Source: Syncephalis fuscata
Lineage: Eukaryota > Zoopagomycota > Zoopagomycetes > Zoopagales > Piptocephalidaceae
Reading direction: 5' to 3'
DNA: 64,000 nt
Assembly (NCBI GenBank): GCA_025786725.1
Contig: JAHLTZ010000016.1
Span: 372,001 to 436,000, forward strand
Below the pieces are notes generated by a model. The model did not search any database, had not been told where the DNA came from, and saw only the letters and a program-made list of their open reading frames with translations. Positions 25,110 to 37,735 of this stretch are shown one piece after another. The translations under genes and the position numbers were made by a program. Position 1 is the stretch's first letter, and each line of letters opens with the position of its first letter.

Positions 25110-27152
25110 ATGGTGGCTCTTAATGAGCAGAAGCTAGGCTGTACGTGTATTATAAAGTATATCTTGTAATTTCATACCTTGTGGGTGCTTGTATGCCTTT
25201 CGTCGTGCATTCGCTCTCTCTCTTGTACTCTCATTTTCCTATTTCCATGTCCTGATTTTCGTTTTGTGTTGCGATTCTTCTATTCAATATTATTATATCA
25301 ACATCACCACCATCATGTCCCTTCACCTTCATCTTCGCTAAGAATCATGTGCAATTTGCCTTGCTTCTATACCTTACGTTATCTTTTGTTTAATAAAAAC
25401 TAAATGATAACAGCTCTACAATTAAATCTGTATATCTATTGCTGACTAAGAATTATTTTATAATGTGCAGCGCATGCACGAATAGCTCCGAAATATTCCG
25501 ACTTGCATATGCAGTGTTTTTCAAAACAATTAATTCGATTCAACAATACATGCGGTTTAATCCGATAGTTGTAATGTTACTTTATTTTTGTTTGCATATA
25601 AATTTTATCTAGCTATTTAATTTGTAGTACAATATCATCATGCTATTTCTTTTATTATTCAAACAAATACAAAACATTTTTTGCAAACATGTTGCAATTT
25701 GTTACATTCAATATACTTACATCTATACTATTTTTTTCACCAATAACATTAATAGCTTAGCCGATTATTCCATTTATTCCTGTTAATTTATTACACTAAT
25801 AAATGTTTATCGTGTGTCATTTCATTTCTAACATTTAATTTTAAAGTACTTGGATTTGGGTTTATTAAATACATTAATCGCACATCATATTGTGCGTCAT
25901 TTAACATTTACAATGATTTAATATGATTTGGGCCAAATGACTACATTTAATAACATTCTATGACATATTGAATACATTCTATTGTTTATATGTTCCAATA
26001 TACTTCACTCAGTCTACTCATTGCATTATACACGCTATAACTTTAACATCGTTTTATATGCTTTCTTATCGTACATTTATTATTTCATACATCATTATAT
26101 ACTTGCATAGTCTTCCTCTATCCAAAGCTATTATTATTTTTGTTCCAACTTTATTATTAATAAATGTTGGCTAATGTCAGTCATTTGATCACGCATATAT
26201 GCTCAATCAACTTTGACATAGCTAATCGCCATTATATACTGCATATTCATTATATTGTATATCATTTTATTATCTAGTAAATATGTGCTAGTTATTGAAA
26301 ATGGTTTTTTGTTCTAGCTTTATTATTAATAGATCTCAACTCATTCATTTCATTCATTCAATAAGCTATATGTAATTGAAACTTATAACAATATAATGTA
26401 TTCAATATAGCATAAAATGATATATGATAGTATAGACATACATTGTTAATGATATACGTGAATAGAGGATATATGCATGCTAGATAATGAATCTACGATG
26501 ATGAATATTTTAAGCTTTAATGCCACTCAACACCCATCAGCATCATGCTCAATAGATTGAATGTCCAGTTCAATTGCGCAAATGTTCTTAAATATAGTCA
26601 TTTGACCACCAAATCACAGTATAATTAAATAAGCAAGATAATTATTATCCTAGATTTATTATCCTGCACGCATGCATCTTCTATCCATCCAATCGTTCCT
26701 ATTTTATATCCATATTATTCTTTTATCACATAAACATTGTATAAAAACAAACAACATCCAAGTACAGCAGCTTCTAATACGTAACATAATTGCTACGCGA
26801 CACTCTAATTATCAAATACTGCATTGTCGCTAGACGGACTTTCGTAGAAACTTTTACACGAGGTCGGTTGAGTCAACACAATATATTATATTCATATACA
26901 GATGATTATAAATGTTGCTATTTAATTAAATAAATATATTTCTCTCCTTGTATCTCATCCTGACTCATATATATCTTTCACTCACGCGTACACACTTCAT
27001 TTACTCGTCACCGCACTCTTGGTACTACAGTCGCTAGTGCTGAACCACGTCTTTTATTGCATTATTCACGTCTACGCTCTTGGTTGTGTTTGTTATTGTG
27101 TAGTTTTGTTTGGATTTCATTCATAAGACTGCATAGATCGATTGTAGACAAT
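25110..27152. other. Intergenic with dispersed repeat
   Basis: About 2 kb, very AT-rich. It contains copy 1 of a 548-bp repeat (listed separately) plus, downstream at about 26310-26600, sequence similar but diverged from about 38900-39130, so the repeat family is longer than the identical core. An ACGCGT lies at about 26986 in the AFG3 promoter. No gene called. Confidence 0.6.
25644..26191. repeat. 548-bp dispersed repeat, copy 1
   Basis: Appears identical to 38295-38842 at a constant offset of 12651 bp, with no gap that I can see. Both copies hold the same 68-codon open frame (25968-26174), which I do not consider a gene. No terminal inverted repeat or target duplication is evident. A third, strongly diverged relative lies at about 55240-55740. 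Confidence 0.9.
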
Positions 27153-29489
27153 ATGCTGCGCTCTAGCCTAGTTGAGGCGTGTAAAGCGCATCACTTGCGC
27201 CGCACTGTTATGCGTGGCTGGGTAGCTGGCAATGTGACACGATCTACACTACAATTCCAGTCGAAATCGATACGTTCGTTTGCTTCGATCAAGGATGATT
27301 CGTCGCCGAAAAATACACCAGAAGACAAGCCGTCGGACGACGCGACCAAGGAGAAAAGTGACGCGAATGGTGCGCAGCAACCACCCAAAGAGCCGACGCC
27401 AAAGTATATACCTAAAGGCTTTGAGGGATTCTTTGGACAAGGTGAACGTACTGGCTCTAGCCAACGAGCTGGCCAGGATAAACAAGCCGAGGACCGAGCA
27501 CGACAATCGACGGGCGGTATGCCTCGTCCGCCTAATCTTACACCACCTGATCCATTTAAGATTAACGTAGGCACTATATTACCAATTCTACTTGCCGGCT
27601 ACATCTTTTATCGTTTGCAAATCGACAACGATAATGCCAAGGACATTACATGGCAAGAGTTCCGAGCTTCATTGCTTGACAAGGGACTTGTCTCGCGACT
27701 TGAGATCATTAATCGGAGCCGTGTTCGTGTTCGACTGCATTCAGATGCATTGAATACAGTTGGTCCGCATCCAGCCACCTATTACTTTAATATTGGCTCA
27801 GTAGATGCGTTTGAGCGACAAATGGAAGAAGCGCAACGTGAGCTGCAAATACCGACTAATGAGCGTATTCCTGTCTCTTATATCGATGAAATGAGCATTG
27901 CTGGTACACTACTTCACTTTGCACCAACACTGCTATTGGCAGGCGCGCTAATCTATTTAACACGGCGTGCTGGCGCTGGTGGCGGTAAACAGGGCATTTT
28001 CGGAATTGGCAAGTCGCGTGCAAAGCTGTTTAATCAAGAAACGGATATTAAGGTGAAGTTCAAGGATGTAGCTGGTATGGACGAAGCAAAAGAAGAAATT
28101 ATGGAGTTTGTAAAGTTTCTTAAAGATCCAGGAGCCTATGAACGTTTAGGCGCCAAGATTCCAAAAGGCGCCATTCTAAGTGGACCACCTGGCACTGGTA
28201 AAACACTACTAGCCAAAGCAACGGCTGGTGAGGCTGGCGTACCTTTCCTAAGCGTAAGCGGATCCGAGTTTGTTGAAATGTTTGTTGGCGTGGGTGCATC
28301 GCGTGTACGTGATCTGTTTTCTAATGCAAAAAAACATGCACCTTGCATTATTTTTGTTGATGAAATTGATGCTATTGGTAAATCGCGTGGTAATACTGGC
28401 CAGTATGGCGGCGGTAATGATGAGCGTGAAAGTACGCTTAATCAGCTGCTTGTTGAGATGGATGGCTTCAATTCAGATGACCATGTTGTTGTGCTAGCTG
28501 GTACGAATCGACCTGATGTACTTGATTCGGCGCTGATGCGACCAGGTCGATTTGATCGACATATTGCCATCGATCGACCAGATATTGGTGGACGTAGTGC
28601 AATCTTCCTTGTCCATTTGAAGCCAATTAAGACTTCAGTGGATCGTGTACGCTTGGCCAATCGACTCTCCGCCATGACACCTGGCTTTAGTGGAGCCGAC
28701 ATTCATAATGTATGCAACGAAGCTGCACTTATTGCAGCACGTCAACTAGCAAACGAGGTCGAAGAAAAGCACTTTGAGCAAGCAATCGAGCGTGTTATTG
28801 CTGGACTGGAGAAGAAGTCGCGTGTTCTATCACCAGAAGAAAAGAAAACAGTTGCATATCATGAAGCAGGCCATGCCGTGGCTGGCTGGTTCCTACGCCA
28901 CGCCGACCCACTGCTTAAAGTTTCAATTATTCCACGCGGTATTGGTGCACTTGGTTATGCACAGTATTTGCCTAAAGACCAATATCTTTATTCGACACAC
29001 CAGCTGCTCGATAGAATGTGCATGACATTAGGCGGCCGTGTATCAGAGGAGATCTTTTTTGAAACAATTACTACAGGTGCACACGATGATCTACAAAAGG
29101 TTACGAAGATGGCCTATGCCCAAGTAGTAGCCTATGGTATGAACGAACGTATTGGTAACATCAGCTACCAAGGACCAAACGATGGTCGAGAGCCACAATT
29201 CCAGAAGCCTTACTCTGAGGAAACGGGTCGTATAATTGACGAAGAAGTACGAAAAATGGTATTGAATGCGCATAAACGTACTAAGGACTTGTTGACGGAA
29301 AAGCGAGCTGAAGTTGAATCAGTTGCACAACGTCTACTTACGAAAGAGGTACTAAGTCGCGAGGATATGATCGAGCTACTTGGTAAACGACCATTCCCCG
29401 AGAAGGCCCAATACGAAGAATACTTTGATGGCATGTCACAAAAGAATGGTAACAATGCTGCAGAAGAAAAAGATACCAAGTCTACATAA
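27153..29489 (+). CDS. AFG3: Mitochondrial m-AAA protease subunit, 778 aa
   Basis: An FtsH-type ATP-dependent zinc metalloprotease of the inner mitochondrial membrane (AFG3/Yta10-Yta12 group) that degrades misfolded membrane proteins and processes mitochondrial precursors. No introns. I start at ATG 27153 because [19 protein letters not shown] looks like a presequence; the open frame extends upstream without ATG. Order: presequence, charged region, TM1 ([12 protein letters not shown]), intermembrane domain, TM2 ([15 protein letters not shown]), AAA module with Walker A GPPGTGKT, Walker [13 protein letters not shown] and second-region-of-homology MRPGRFDR, then protease site HEAGH with the downstream Asp of HDDLQK. 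All catalytic residues are present. Whether it is the AFG3 or RCA1 paralogue I cannot decide. Confidence 0.95.
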   Translation: MLRSSLVEACKAHHLRRTVMRGWVAGNVTRSTLQFQSKSIRSFASIKDDSSPKNTPEDKPSDDATKEKSDANGAQQPPKEPTPKYIPKGFEGFFGQGERTGSSQRAGQDKQAEDRARQSTGGMPRPPNLTPPDPFKINVGTILPILLAGYIFYRLQIDNDNAKDITWQEFRASLLDKGLVSRLEIINRSRVRVRLHSDALNTVGPHPATYYFNIGSVDAFERQMEEAQRELQIPTNERIPVSYIDEMSIAGTLLHFAPTLLLAGALIYLTRRAGAGGGKQGIFGIGKSRAKLFNQETDIKVKFKDVAGMDEAKEEIMEFVKFLKDPGAYERLGAKIPKGAILSGPPGTGKTLLAKATAGEAGVPFLSVSGSEFVEMFVGVGASRVRDLFSNAKKHAPCIIFVDEIDAIGKSRGNTGQYGGGNDERESTLNQLLVEMDGFNSDDHVVVLAGTNRPDVLDSALMRPGRFDRHIAIDRPDIGGRSAIFLVHLKPIKTSVDRVRLANRLSAMTPGFSGADIHNVCNEAALIAARQLANEVEEKHFEQAIERVIAGLEKKSRVLSPEEKKTVAYHEAGHAVAGWFLRHADPLLKVSIIPRGIGALGYAQYLPKDQYLYSTHQLLDRMCMTLGGRVSEEIFFETITTGAHDDLQKVTKMAYAQVVAYGMNERIGNISYQGPNDGREPQFQKPYSEETGRIIDEEVRKMVLNAHKRTKDLLTEKRAEVESVAQRLLTKEVLSREDMIELLGKRPFPEKAQYEEYFDGMSQKNGNNAAEEKDTKST

Positions 29490-30394
29490 ATATTTTATAA
29501 TTACATCATATTCTAATTATATTTCGATGCCATCATTTATTTCTATTTACGTTGATCTTAATAGATTAAAAGCGTTACATTTTCAGTAGTAAATCATCAT
29601 CAGTTTCTAATACTGAGATGTATATTTTATTAATGCAATTTAATGCTAATTAAGTTAATTTAAATGAAGTCAGCAGTACAGTACAATATATTCAATATCT
29701 GTGGATAACAGACTATTAAGTAGATGAATAATTGTAGCAAATATTATATTGTATATGATAACAACAATGGATCAATAGAGAATAATACATACATGAGTGT
29801 TTATTCTATTGTTTGGATTTCCAACATAAGTATACAGTAATAATATATTTACCATATCAATAAAGAGGTAATAATAGTATCATTTGTATGTTACTAAACG
29901 TTTATTATTATCATAAAGTCACAGTAGTAAATTAACAATTGTGTATATAAATTATTATTAATATATGTCCACGTTAAATATTTTATATTTCAATACTGCT
30001 GAGTCCATTTATAATATCTATAAATTACTGTTAGTAATGTTGTTATTGTTAATAACTAGCAGGATTAGGATTAGGATTATTGCTAGTTGTGTATGTACGT
30101 TTAATATCTCTTTTTATTTCCACTAATAGTTGTACAACTAACATTGATTAAGTCGCGGATCTATAAATCGAATATCGTTAATAAAAAATATGACGATAAA
30201 ACGAACACAACTAAAGACGACCGGCGTCATTGTAAATTGTAGACTACAAGTTTCAAATTGTAAAGAAACATCACACAAGTCACAACCGTTGTGTCATTGT
30301 TTGATGGAAATAAAACAAACCAATAAAATAAAATGTATCAACTATTACTTTGCAGTAATGGCATGATTAGTACCATTTGGTTGCAAAATTAATA
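29490..30394. other. Convergent intergenic spacer
   Basis: About 900 bp of AT-rich DNA between the 3' ends of the AFG3-type gene and the Gln-rich gene. A short AGGATTAGGATTAGGATT triplet-like repeat lies at about 30060-30078. No gene seen. Confidence 0.55.
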
Positions 30395-30964
30395 TTAATG
30401 ATTGGTGTTATAACCATTTCCATAAGCTGAAGGCATCACTGCTTGTTGTGGCTGTGGCTGCCGTTGCTGTGGCTGTTGCTGCTGTTGTTGTGGCTGTTGC
30501 TGCTGTTGTTGTGGCTGTTGCTGCTGTTGTTGTGGCTGTTGCTGCTGTTGTTGTGGCTGCTGCTGTTGCTTCTGTTGCTGCTGCTGCTGCTGCTGTTGTT
30601 GTGGCTGCTGCTGTTGCTTCTGTTGCTGCTGCTGCTGCTGCTGCTGTTGCTGTTGCTGTTGTGGAGAAAAAGCAGAGGATGAAGTAAGGGGAATGGCAGC
30701 CTTTATTTTAAGAAGCTTTTCTAGTTGCTCCTCCAAACTACCTGCTGGTGGTTCAGGCGTCTGCGAAGGCTGTTGCTTTTCCTGATTAGCTGGAGCATCC
30801 ACGATAACGCTCTCATAGCCTGAACCGCCCTCTTTAATACCTGTTGAATTCAACGGCAAACGAATTTGGGGATTATCCACAGGTCTCATGGCTACTGGAC
30901 CAACAAACACAGCAGCCCACAATAGACCAGCACAGTACACTTTGAACAGAGTCGAAGATTGCAT
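30395..30964 (-). CDS. Secreted Gln-rich protein, 189 aa
   Basis: No known family. A signal peptide (residues 1 to about 25: MQSSTLFKVYCAGLLWAAVF and on to VAMR) is followed by about 85 ordinary residues with a short Leu/Lys helix (LEEQLEKLLKIKAAI), then a long run of glutamines broken by Lys and Pro, ending in a PQQQQQQ heptad repeated about five times, and a short tail AYGNGYNTNH. The heptads correspond to 21-bp DNA repeats. The complementary strand is also open over the repeat, but that is an effect of the triplet run. It could be a cell-wall or adhesive protein; function unknown. A 5'UTR intron is likely upstream. Confidence 0.75.
   Translation of the reverse strand: MQSSTLFKVYCAGLLWAAVFVGPVAMRPVDNPQIRLPLNSTGIKEGGSGYESVIVDAPANQEKQQPSQTPEPPAGSLEEQLEKLLKIKAAIPLTSSSAFSPQQQQQQQQQQQQQQKQQQQPQQQQQQQQQQKQQQQPQQQQQQPQQQQQQPQQQQQQPQQQQQQPQQRQPQPQQAVMPSAYGNGYNTNH
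30443..30662. repeat. CAG/CAA triplet repeat with 21-bp periodicity
   Basis: Purely triplet-based low-complexity tract encoding poly-Gln on the minus strand. The 5' two thirds of the + strand tract repeats a 21-bp unit that encodes PQQQQQQ. Confidence 0.9.
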
Positions 30965-31004
30965 TGTAGATATAGTATAATTATTCCTAGGCGATTAAAC
31001 AATA

Positions 31005-31171
31005 CTATTTGATTGAAGAAGAAAAGGAGAAGGAACGAGACTGGCGGTTAGGCTTTAGTAGATAGACACGAAAGAAAGGAGAAAACGATACGGCAGATAG
31101 CGGAGTATCAAGTAAGAAATATAGTGTTGTTAAAGGCAAATGGATAAACGCACAAACACATGCGTACTTAC
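31005..31171 (-). other. Probable 5'UTR intron of Gln-rich gene
   Basis: On the minus strand a GTAAGTACGC donor at 31171 and an AAATAG acceptor ending at 31005 bracket 167 nt containing a CTACTAAAG branch-like site. It lies 40 bp upstream of the start codon. Inferred from signals only. Confidence 0.5.
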
Positions 31172-32279
31172 CAAAATAACTATAATAATGCTCAGCGAAG
31201 AACTACCGTTTCAAACGGATATGTAAAAAACTGCAGTGGCAATTAGAAGCCGAGTAAGAATAAGAACACTACAGTAGTGGAATAGCACGAGAATGTGGCA
31301 AAGTTGGCAAGAAAACAGGCACGTCAACAGCATCACATTTTATGGGCCATCCATATCTATCCGCTACTATGAAAGAGCTGAGGTCTCAAAACAACAGTGC
31401 ATGTTTTGGCAGCATGCATAAAAGGCGGCCCCGTATTCCCTTTACTAGGCAAAAGAATCACGTGATGTTTTGGAGCTATTGCGGAGGATGGTGAGCTCGC
31501 ACAGTCTTCATACAGTGGTACCGTACACGACTCGTATGCGGACAGGCATATTGTGCAGGGTTTGTTTTCGTATTCCGTCGTTAAACTGCAGATTGGCAAT
31601 TGTACTAAGGTCATAAAAAAACTAGTGAAAATTAGCGACGCTATTCAAATGGTTTGAAGTATTGCGTGTTCTGCCAAGTTTTTTGTTATATTTTATTCGA
31701 CAAACAGGTGAAGCATTCGGTTGCACCAGCACGTTTAATGCCATTATCCTTTTTTTATTGCATTAGTGGATTGCATTGAGTAGTCGATAACTGACACGGT
31801 AATAGAATACCACCGATAAATGTCCAAGTCTTGGCACTAATTAGTAAAATGGCATTGTATTGTGCAAATCGCTCAACTTAGCCAAAATACCAGAATTGCT
31901 ATCCAGTTGTTAACTACTATCTATTAAGCATGAATTAAATTGCACATGGTTATTCATTTTACCTTTAACACATGTATACTTCTGGTTTATTGTTCAAAAT
32001 ATGTCAATTATTGTGTATTAAGACTCAAGTCATCAATTGGCAGTAAACGTGTTGATCTAAACTTATGGCATGCTCTTACTGTTGATTATAGATCTATAAA
32101 TTAACGCACTTACACTGTAACAGAAATACACTTGTATTATTGGTAAGGTGATGTTAAAAATAGGAGTAAACAATGATCTAATTTTAGCAGTGTCAGGTAT
32201 TGCGTATTATCTGTATTGAGACAATAATCGACACAATGGCTCTACCCCTTAGTTTATTTGTTTTGTTATTTTTACAGTC
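31172..32279. other. Divergent intergenic region
   Basis: About 1.1 kb between the Gln-rich gene (-) and the HhH-like gene (+). An 85-codon minus-strand frame (31357-31614) with several Cys has no family match and no splice support, so I do not call it. An acceptor-like TTATTTTTACAG ends 2 bp before the HhH-gene start codon, so a 5'UTR intron is likely. Confidence 0.5.
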
Positions 32280-33261
32280 ATGACAATAGCTACAGCAAGT
32301 GCATTGTTTCGCAGTAACAATTCGTCTCGTTGGCGTGCAGCCTTGGACGATTATTCTCGTGCTATTCGTAGCATGTCTGAAGCTAAAGAGAGGCCAAGTT
32401 CGGCGACAGCTAGAGAACAAGCTGGCCAAGCTATCGCATCGGCTGTTGCAACCACAAGAGCTAAAAAAACATCCAAGGGGAAAAGGCAAAAAGAGGAAAC
32501 AGCAAATTTGCTTCAACTAGATCGGTGGTATCAAAATGAGTTACCACAAGTTTTACGAGAGCGAGAACCAGCATATATGGAATATGACGAGTTAGTAAAG
32601 CTATTGAATTGGAAACTTAATGTAAGGGGATACTATCGAGGGCAATCCATTGTACTAACATCGTAATTTTCTATAAAGAGAGGCAAGTTCAGGCCTCGTC
32701 TTATAACTCTGATCAAATCTAATAAGCCAGCCGATGTACAAAAAGCAACCTCTAAAGCATTCGCACTATTCGCTACACTGGCTACTGACGAGCAAAGTGG
32801 TTCAGACGAAGATAGTAAAGAGTCGTTTCATATGAAAGAAGAGCGCGTGCTTGCCGAAGCTTTGAAAGATTTGTGTACACTACATGGTGTTGGACCAGCT
32901 ACTGCGTCGGCCATTTTGGCCGCTTATGATAGCGATATTGCGCACAACGAATATGACCAAGTAGGATAGCTAAAGTTATTACTATTTTATGATTACTAAG
33001 ACCAGTTTGCTAATTTAAAAGCCTGAAGATTCTTCTGGACAAGGTCGGGTCCCATTTATGGCAGATGAAGCTATAGAGGCAATACCTGAAGTGCCATCAG
33101 GTCGATATACTGCACCTGTATATCTGCGGCTATTTCGGGCTTTACGCGACAAAGCAGTGGAACTGAATGGCAGCGCAGAGAATGAAGCATCCGTTTCTTT
33201 CCATTGGTCGGCACGCAAAGTGGAGATTGCTCTTTGGGCCGCAGCAGTTTCAAATGTCTAA
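32280..33261 (+). CDS. Conserved HhH-like protein, 287 aa, function unknown
   Basis: Exons are 32280-32621, 32679-32960 and 33022-33261 (288 codons). I recognise a conserved eukaryotic family that I cannot name: a Lys-rich N-terminal part, then DRWYQNELPQVL, YDELVKLLNWKL, RGKFRPRLITLI and a helix-hairpin-helix-like LHGVGPATASAILAAY at about residues 191-206, then PFMADEAIEAI and a C-terminal segment ending IALWAAA. The GVGPATAS hairpin resembles those of DNA glycosylases and other non-specific DNA binders, but no catalytic Lys/Asp pair is evident in the usual place. All three exons join in phase 0. A nuclear, DNA-associated role is inference. Confidence 0.85.
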
Positions 33262-33664
33262 ATGCTTACGTATAATATAGTTGAATTAAGCCCCAATCAG
33301 AAGTATATCTATTTGAGCATTTGCAGATATTAGGCAGTTGCATTGCTAAATATGTAATTGCGTGAATAGTATGAGAAAACAGAGAGTTTAGACAAATATA
33401 ATAATTTATTGGCTTTTAAAAGCACTAGTATTAAGCTATAATAAATCCAGTATCTTGATACATTCTATTGCTATTAAAAATGTATAACTTTAATTGAAAC
33501 TTTACAATACTAGCTTATCATTACAATCTAATAAGTTGCTAATACTAAATATCGGAATTTGTATTTATTTATAGCATTTCCATAGAATACCAAGTTTAAA
33601 TCCCGCTTATAAACAAGAATAGAATTTACACATTTATTAGCCAGTAGATGGATGTTCATTCGGC
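33262..33664. other. Intergenic
   Basis: About 400 bp of AT-rich spacer between the HhH-like gene and the TATA box of the small secreted gene. Nothing recognisable. Confidence 0.55.
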
Positions 33665-33672
33665 TATAAAAA
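33665..33672 (+). promoter_or_regulatory. TATA box of small secreted gene
   Basis: TATAAAAA lies 154 bp before the ATG of the 52-residue secreted protein. The clear TATA box supports that this short frame is a transcribed gene. Confidence 0.55.
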
Positions 33673-33818
33673 CCCGTTGGTTTTGCCTACTAACTTAGTG
33701 TTATCATCAGCAACATTTTGAATTCCTTTTTTCGTTTAATCCAAATTCTCAAAGACATCACAGGTCGTGGCCATTTTCTGTTATTTTTGTTAAAGCAGCT
33801 AAATCTTTCTCTGTCACC

Positions 33819-33977
33819 ATGAAAAGTTTTATTGCCAAAGTCGGTTTATTCAGCGTATTAGTGGTGATGACCATGCTTAGTCTTCAGGCTGACCAGCACG
33901 CGCTAGCCAGACCTAGCGACGAAGACGTCGTAGGTGCTATAGGGGATGGCTATTCAATTGAAAGAACGAAAGAATAG
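33819..33977 (+). CDS. Small secreted protein, 52 aa
   Basis: A single-exon frame beginning MKSFIAKVGLFSVLVVMTML with a clean signal peptide (cleavage probably after an Ala near residues 24-30), then an acidic tail with DEDVVGAIGDG and the end ERTKE. No cysteines and no known family. It has a TATA box and the Lys start plus hydrophobic core also seen in the microexon gene at 57.7 kb, but no sequence homology beyond signal-peptide character. It may be a secreted effector-like or signalling peptide precursor. The frame is short, so a spliced alternative cannot be excluded. Confidence 0.6.
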   Translation: MKSFIAKVGLFSVLVVMTMLSLQADQHALARPSDEDVVGAIGDGYSIERTKE

Positions 33978-35114
33978 CTCATAGGAAAACACGTTGATAA
34001 TTTCAAACCAATCTTCGATGCGTTGGACCTCAATTAAACATGAATTTATATATGAAAAGAATTCGATTAATCATGTATCAGCATCCAAATAGGTGTTTAT
34101 TGATATCAATAAAATGCGGGTCATTTAAAGTTTAAATAGGTGTACTATGATTCTGTGGCCATTAGTTGGATAGCATTCTTTAATTTGTTTTACTTGTATT
34201 TGCTCATCCAAGTTATTGGGTAGCTACTTTATCTTTCATAGTATGTTTATACTACTTTTCGTTTATTTGGCGAGTTTGACTGTCATGGTTTTATGTAAAC
34301 CAATCTATAAGCACTAGATGAAAATAATTTAAAATAATAGTACAAATAGACTATTATTTTATTAATATTATTATAAATGCTAGTCAATTTCTAGGTATAA
34401 GTACTATAATATGGCTAGTTAATAACATTATACAATTGCTATGTTTGTATTTTCTATTCTATCTACTATAATGTTACTGATCTATCTTTATTATTGACAA
34501 GACAATGGCAGTATTAACTATATGTTATTGATGGTTATTTGTCATAAAACCACTTGTATTTGACCAGTATGAATATACAACGAGAAAGTATAAACGGCAC
34601 TATTGAAATTTTAATGCAATTAATGTAATGAAATACTGTTTAACTACTGCTTTAAAATGTTTAAATGTAAAATAATAATCATTGTAAACAGCTTAAAACA
34701 TTAAATATTTGCTTGATACTTTAATGATATTTACATTACTAAATATGGTAATGTAAATTAATTAGAATTTTACATTTCTGTACTTTAAATGAATATTTTT
34801 TATCAATATTACTGGTACATTACTATTAAGACACTATAACTTACTACAAATAATAGGCTTTTTGCTGAGATTGAATGATTTTTTACTGTTTAGTATTAGA
34901 ATACAGAAAGGCTGTTTTGATTTAAAAACTTTTTCAAATGCTCAAAATAAAACCAACTTTTAGCAATATAAAGAATAAATAACCAACACAGTAGCCCAAA
35001 TGATATTGCTTAAAAACTGATCTATGCAAAATTAAATAGATTGCTTGTAATTTATGTAAATAATTTAGGTAATCTAAGCAATGTAAATATGTCTATATTA
35101 ATACTTCATTGTAG
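33978..35114. other. Convergent intergenic spacer
   Basis: About 1.1 kb of very AT-rich DNA between the small secreted gene and the 3' end of the subtilisin gene. No coding or structured element seen. Confidence 0.6.
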
Positions 35115-37735
35115 TTAAACTTTAGAAATATCAATCATAATATTAGGTGAGCGCCAAATGTCATAATCGCTATCCAATGCGATATTTCCGTATGGACGAA
35201 GTACCATTAACTCAAAGTAGTAAACTCCATTTGTAAGATTAATACTTTTGAGCGTCTTTTCGTCTACAGCTGCATTATTATGCCATTCAAAAGATTTTTC
35301 AGCACCAAACATAAGCTGTCTTCGAGAAATGTTGTTTTGGAAAGACCTAGGAATGGCACCGACTGCTTTCTTGGTAGCAGCATCATATATACGTGCTTTC
35401 GCATGTAGGCTAGGATATTCAATATCATATGATACAGTGATGAATTCATAACCAGTCATTACATAGGGCGTTTCCGTGTCTTCTGGTGGAATTTGTTGCT
35501 TTGTTAGTCTATTAGTCATTTCAATGGTAGGATCCTGCTTTAGAACGTGTATATCGCTTAAACGTCCTTTAATACCAAGATATGGTACATATATGGCATC
35601 GCTTGATGGCGTATTGTTTGAGTTTGTAGCCGGATCAAATACAATATAACCTGAATATACCCACTTCTCAGCTTCAGGCAACGTACTGGGTGGTGTAATT
35701 AGCACATCAATGCTGCCGATTTGACCGGCCGCAATTTTTACATGACTCGCTGAAAAGCTAACACTGGCTGGCGCGTCACGCGTCTCAGGCTGGAACATTG
35801 CTGTGCCATCGGCATTAAACCCGCATGCCGATACGGCTGGAACGTGGGTAACGGCGTAGACGCGATCGGAGCTTGACAAATTGGTAATACGCACAGTTCG
35901 ATTGCGTGCGTCACCATTGTGATTATCAGGATATTGCGTGTCGTTAAGAGCAAGCCGTGATGGCGTAACAAGCGTGGTGCCAAAAATGGCACGTTCGACA
36001 TTAATCATGCCAGCACCTTGAAGTGCAACCGAACTAGTAAGAGTGTTGTCGTTGACTTCAGTGGTAGGACGGGCAGTGTTTTGGAATAACTGGTGTAAAC
36101 GAGTACGATCAACCTTTTGAGCAGTATTGATCGATTTGTTGTCGATACCATTAACTTGCAAATAAAGCGCAATGGATCCGGCAACATATGGAGAAGACAT
36201 TGATGTGCCGCTCATCATGCCGTATTTACCCATTGTCAACGGCATGGCTGAGTAAATATAGCCACCGGGACCACCAATATCTGGCTTGATTTCGGCTCTG
36301 GAGCCAGGTCCCCATGCTGAAAAATCGGATAAGCGGCCTCCTGTAGACACCTCTACCGTAGCATGTTTATCAAACGAAACCTTCTGGTTTGGATTGCTTG
36401 CCAGACCTCTGACGATTGCTTCACCACTTGACTGTCCGATACCCAGTACAAGAATTTTTGCATTCGACACATTTAGATAGCTCACAGGGCCTGACATGTT
36501 TTCATATATGATCACGGCAGCAGCGCCAGCCTTTTCGGCATTTGAAACTTTAATATCGGGAGTACAATAGCCTTGTTTGATTAGTACAACTTTTCTATTT
36601 ACTTCATAGCCAAATGGCTTGCATCCCAATATATTGTTGGCGGGGCCGGCCACAACAATATCTGTGGCACTTATTTTCAAAGGGTCCATCTCGTTGTGTA
36701 GTTTATACGCAAATGTGGTATCGATTGCCGAACTAAGAGCCAGTGCAGGCACCGGATACTTGAAGTTATCAAGCGATGCGACTGAAAAAGCGCTAGGTGC
36801 AACAGAAGGAGTACTGACCTCCCAGAGACCGATATATCCCGTGTTGCCAGCCGATGCTACAACAATCAAGCCCTTCTGTGCAAGTATTTCGGCCAAAATA
36901 GCGCTACCAGACTGAGCCCAACTATTGGGATTAATAATTGATAGATTGACAATGTCCATACCGTCAGTGTAGGCACGATCCAATGCGCCATTAATAGCAT
37001 CGTTTGATGCAAAATTGCTGCAGTCAAGTACTCTATAGGCGCCAAATGTAACTTCTGGAGTAACGCCAATAAGTACTTCGTCACGGGCACCAATAATACC
37101 GGCCACGTGTGTGCCATGGCCAAGACATGTGTCGCGAGGATCGGCATCCTGAACAATACTATTTGCTGTGCCATCGTGTTTATCGCCAACAAAGTCCCAT
37201 CCGTAGGCGACACGACAGTCTGGACCAAAGCAGCCTCCTAAGGCTGGGTGCATGTAATCGATGCCGCTGTCAATAACACCAACCTTAACACCTTTGCCGT
37301 AGGTCTTATATTTTTTGTGCATCACATCCACGCCCGTCATACCATGCGAGTATGGTATTGGATTGTCTTCTTTTAATTTTTGCCGTTTAACAACTGGTCC
37401 GGCTATTTGGTTGATTGGCCAAATTGTTTTACGCCAGACACATTTTCAATAAATTTAAGGTTTTTGCTATCAGTATCAAAACTAATGGCGTTCATAGTAG
37501 CGGTAAGTGAATAGCGCACGCGGAAATTGATGTTTAGCTTTGTCAAGCTATCACGGAACGCAGCCTGCTGAGTAGCATCGTCGAGTTGAATCATAAAAGC
37601 ATTATCGAGTTTTCTAATTTTTGCAGCTGGCGCGGATGCAGTAGGAGATTGGCTTGAGACGCGCGCTCTTACTTGAGCCAACGCGCCATTTGCGGTAAAT
37701 GCCAGCAATAAAGCGGCTAAAAGAGTAGGTTTCAT
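35115..37735 (-). CDS. Secreted subtilisin-like serine protease with PA domain
   Basis: An extracellular endopeptidase of family S8. Signal peptide MKPTLLAALLLAFTANGALA, inhibitor-like propeptide (about residues 20-120), then the catalytic domain: Asp in VIDSGIDYMHP, His in GHGTHVAGIIGA, oxyanion Asn in ASAGNTG and Ser in GTSMSSPYVAG. A protease-associated (PA) insert sits between His and Ser (VVLIKQGYC to AAAVIIYEN), and a C-terminal Fn3-like beta domain follows. This layout matches the large fungal/bacterial S8A group with PA domain. The frame breaks once at about 37425, at the propeptide end: the upstream frame stops at 37403-37405, and the -1 frame gives IWPINQIAGPVVKRQ, the expected propeptide-catalytic junction. 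One added base, most simply in an A4 run, gives 874 codons. Confidence 0.9.

Noticed and set aside
25968-26174. 68-codon open frame in the 548-bp repeat
   Set aside because: It is present in both identical copies only because the DNA is identical. It has no family, no start context and lies in AT-rich noncoding sequence; the diverged third copy does not preserve it.
31357-31614. 85-codon minus-strand frame with CTICLSAYESC
   Set aside because: It resembles a partial zinc-finger spacing, but too few ligands follow and no splice sites extend it.
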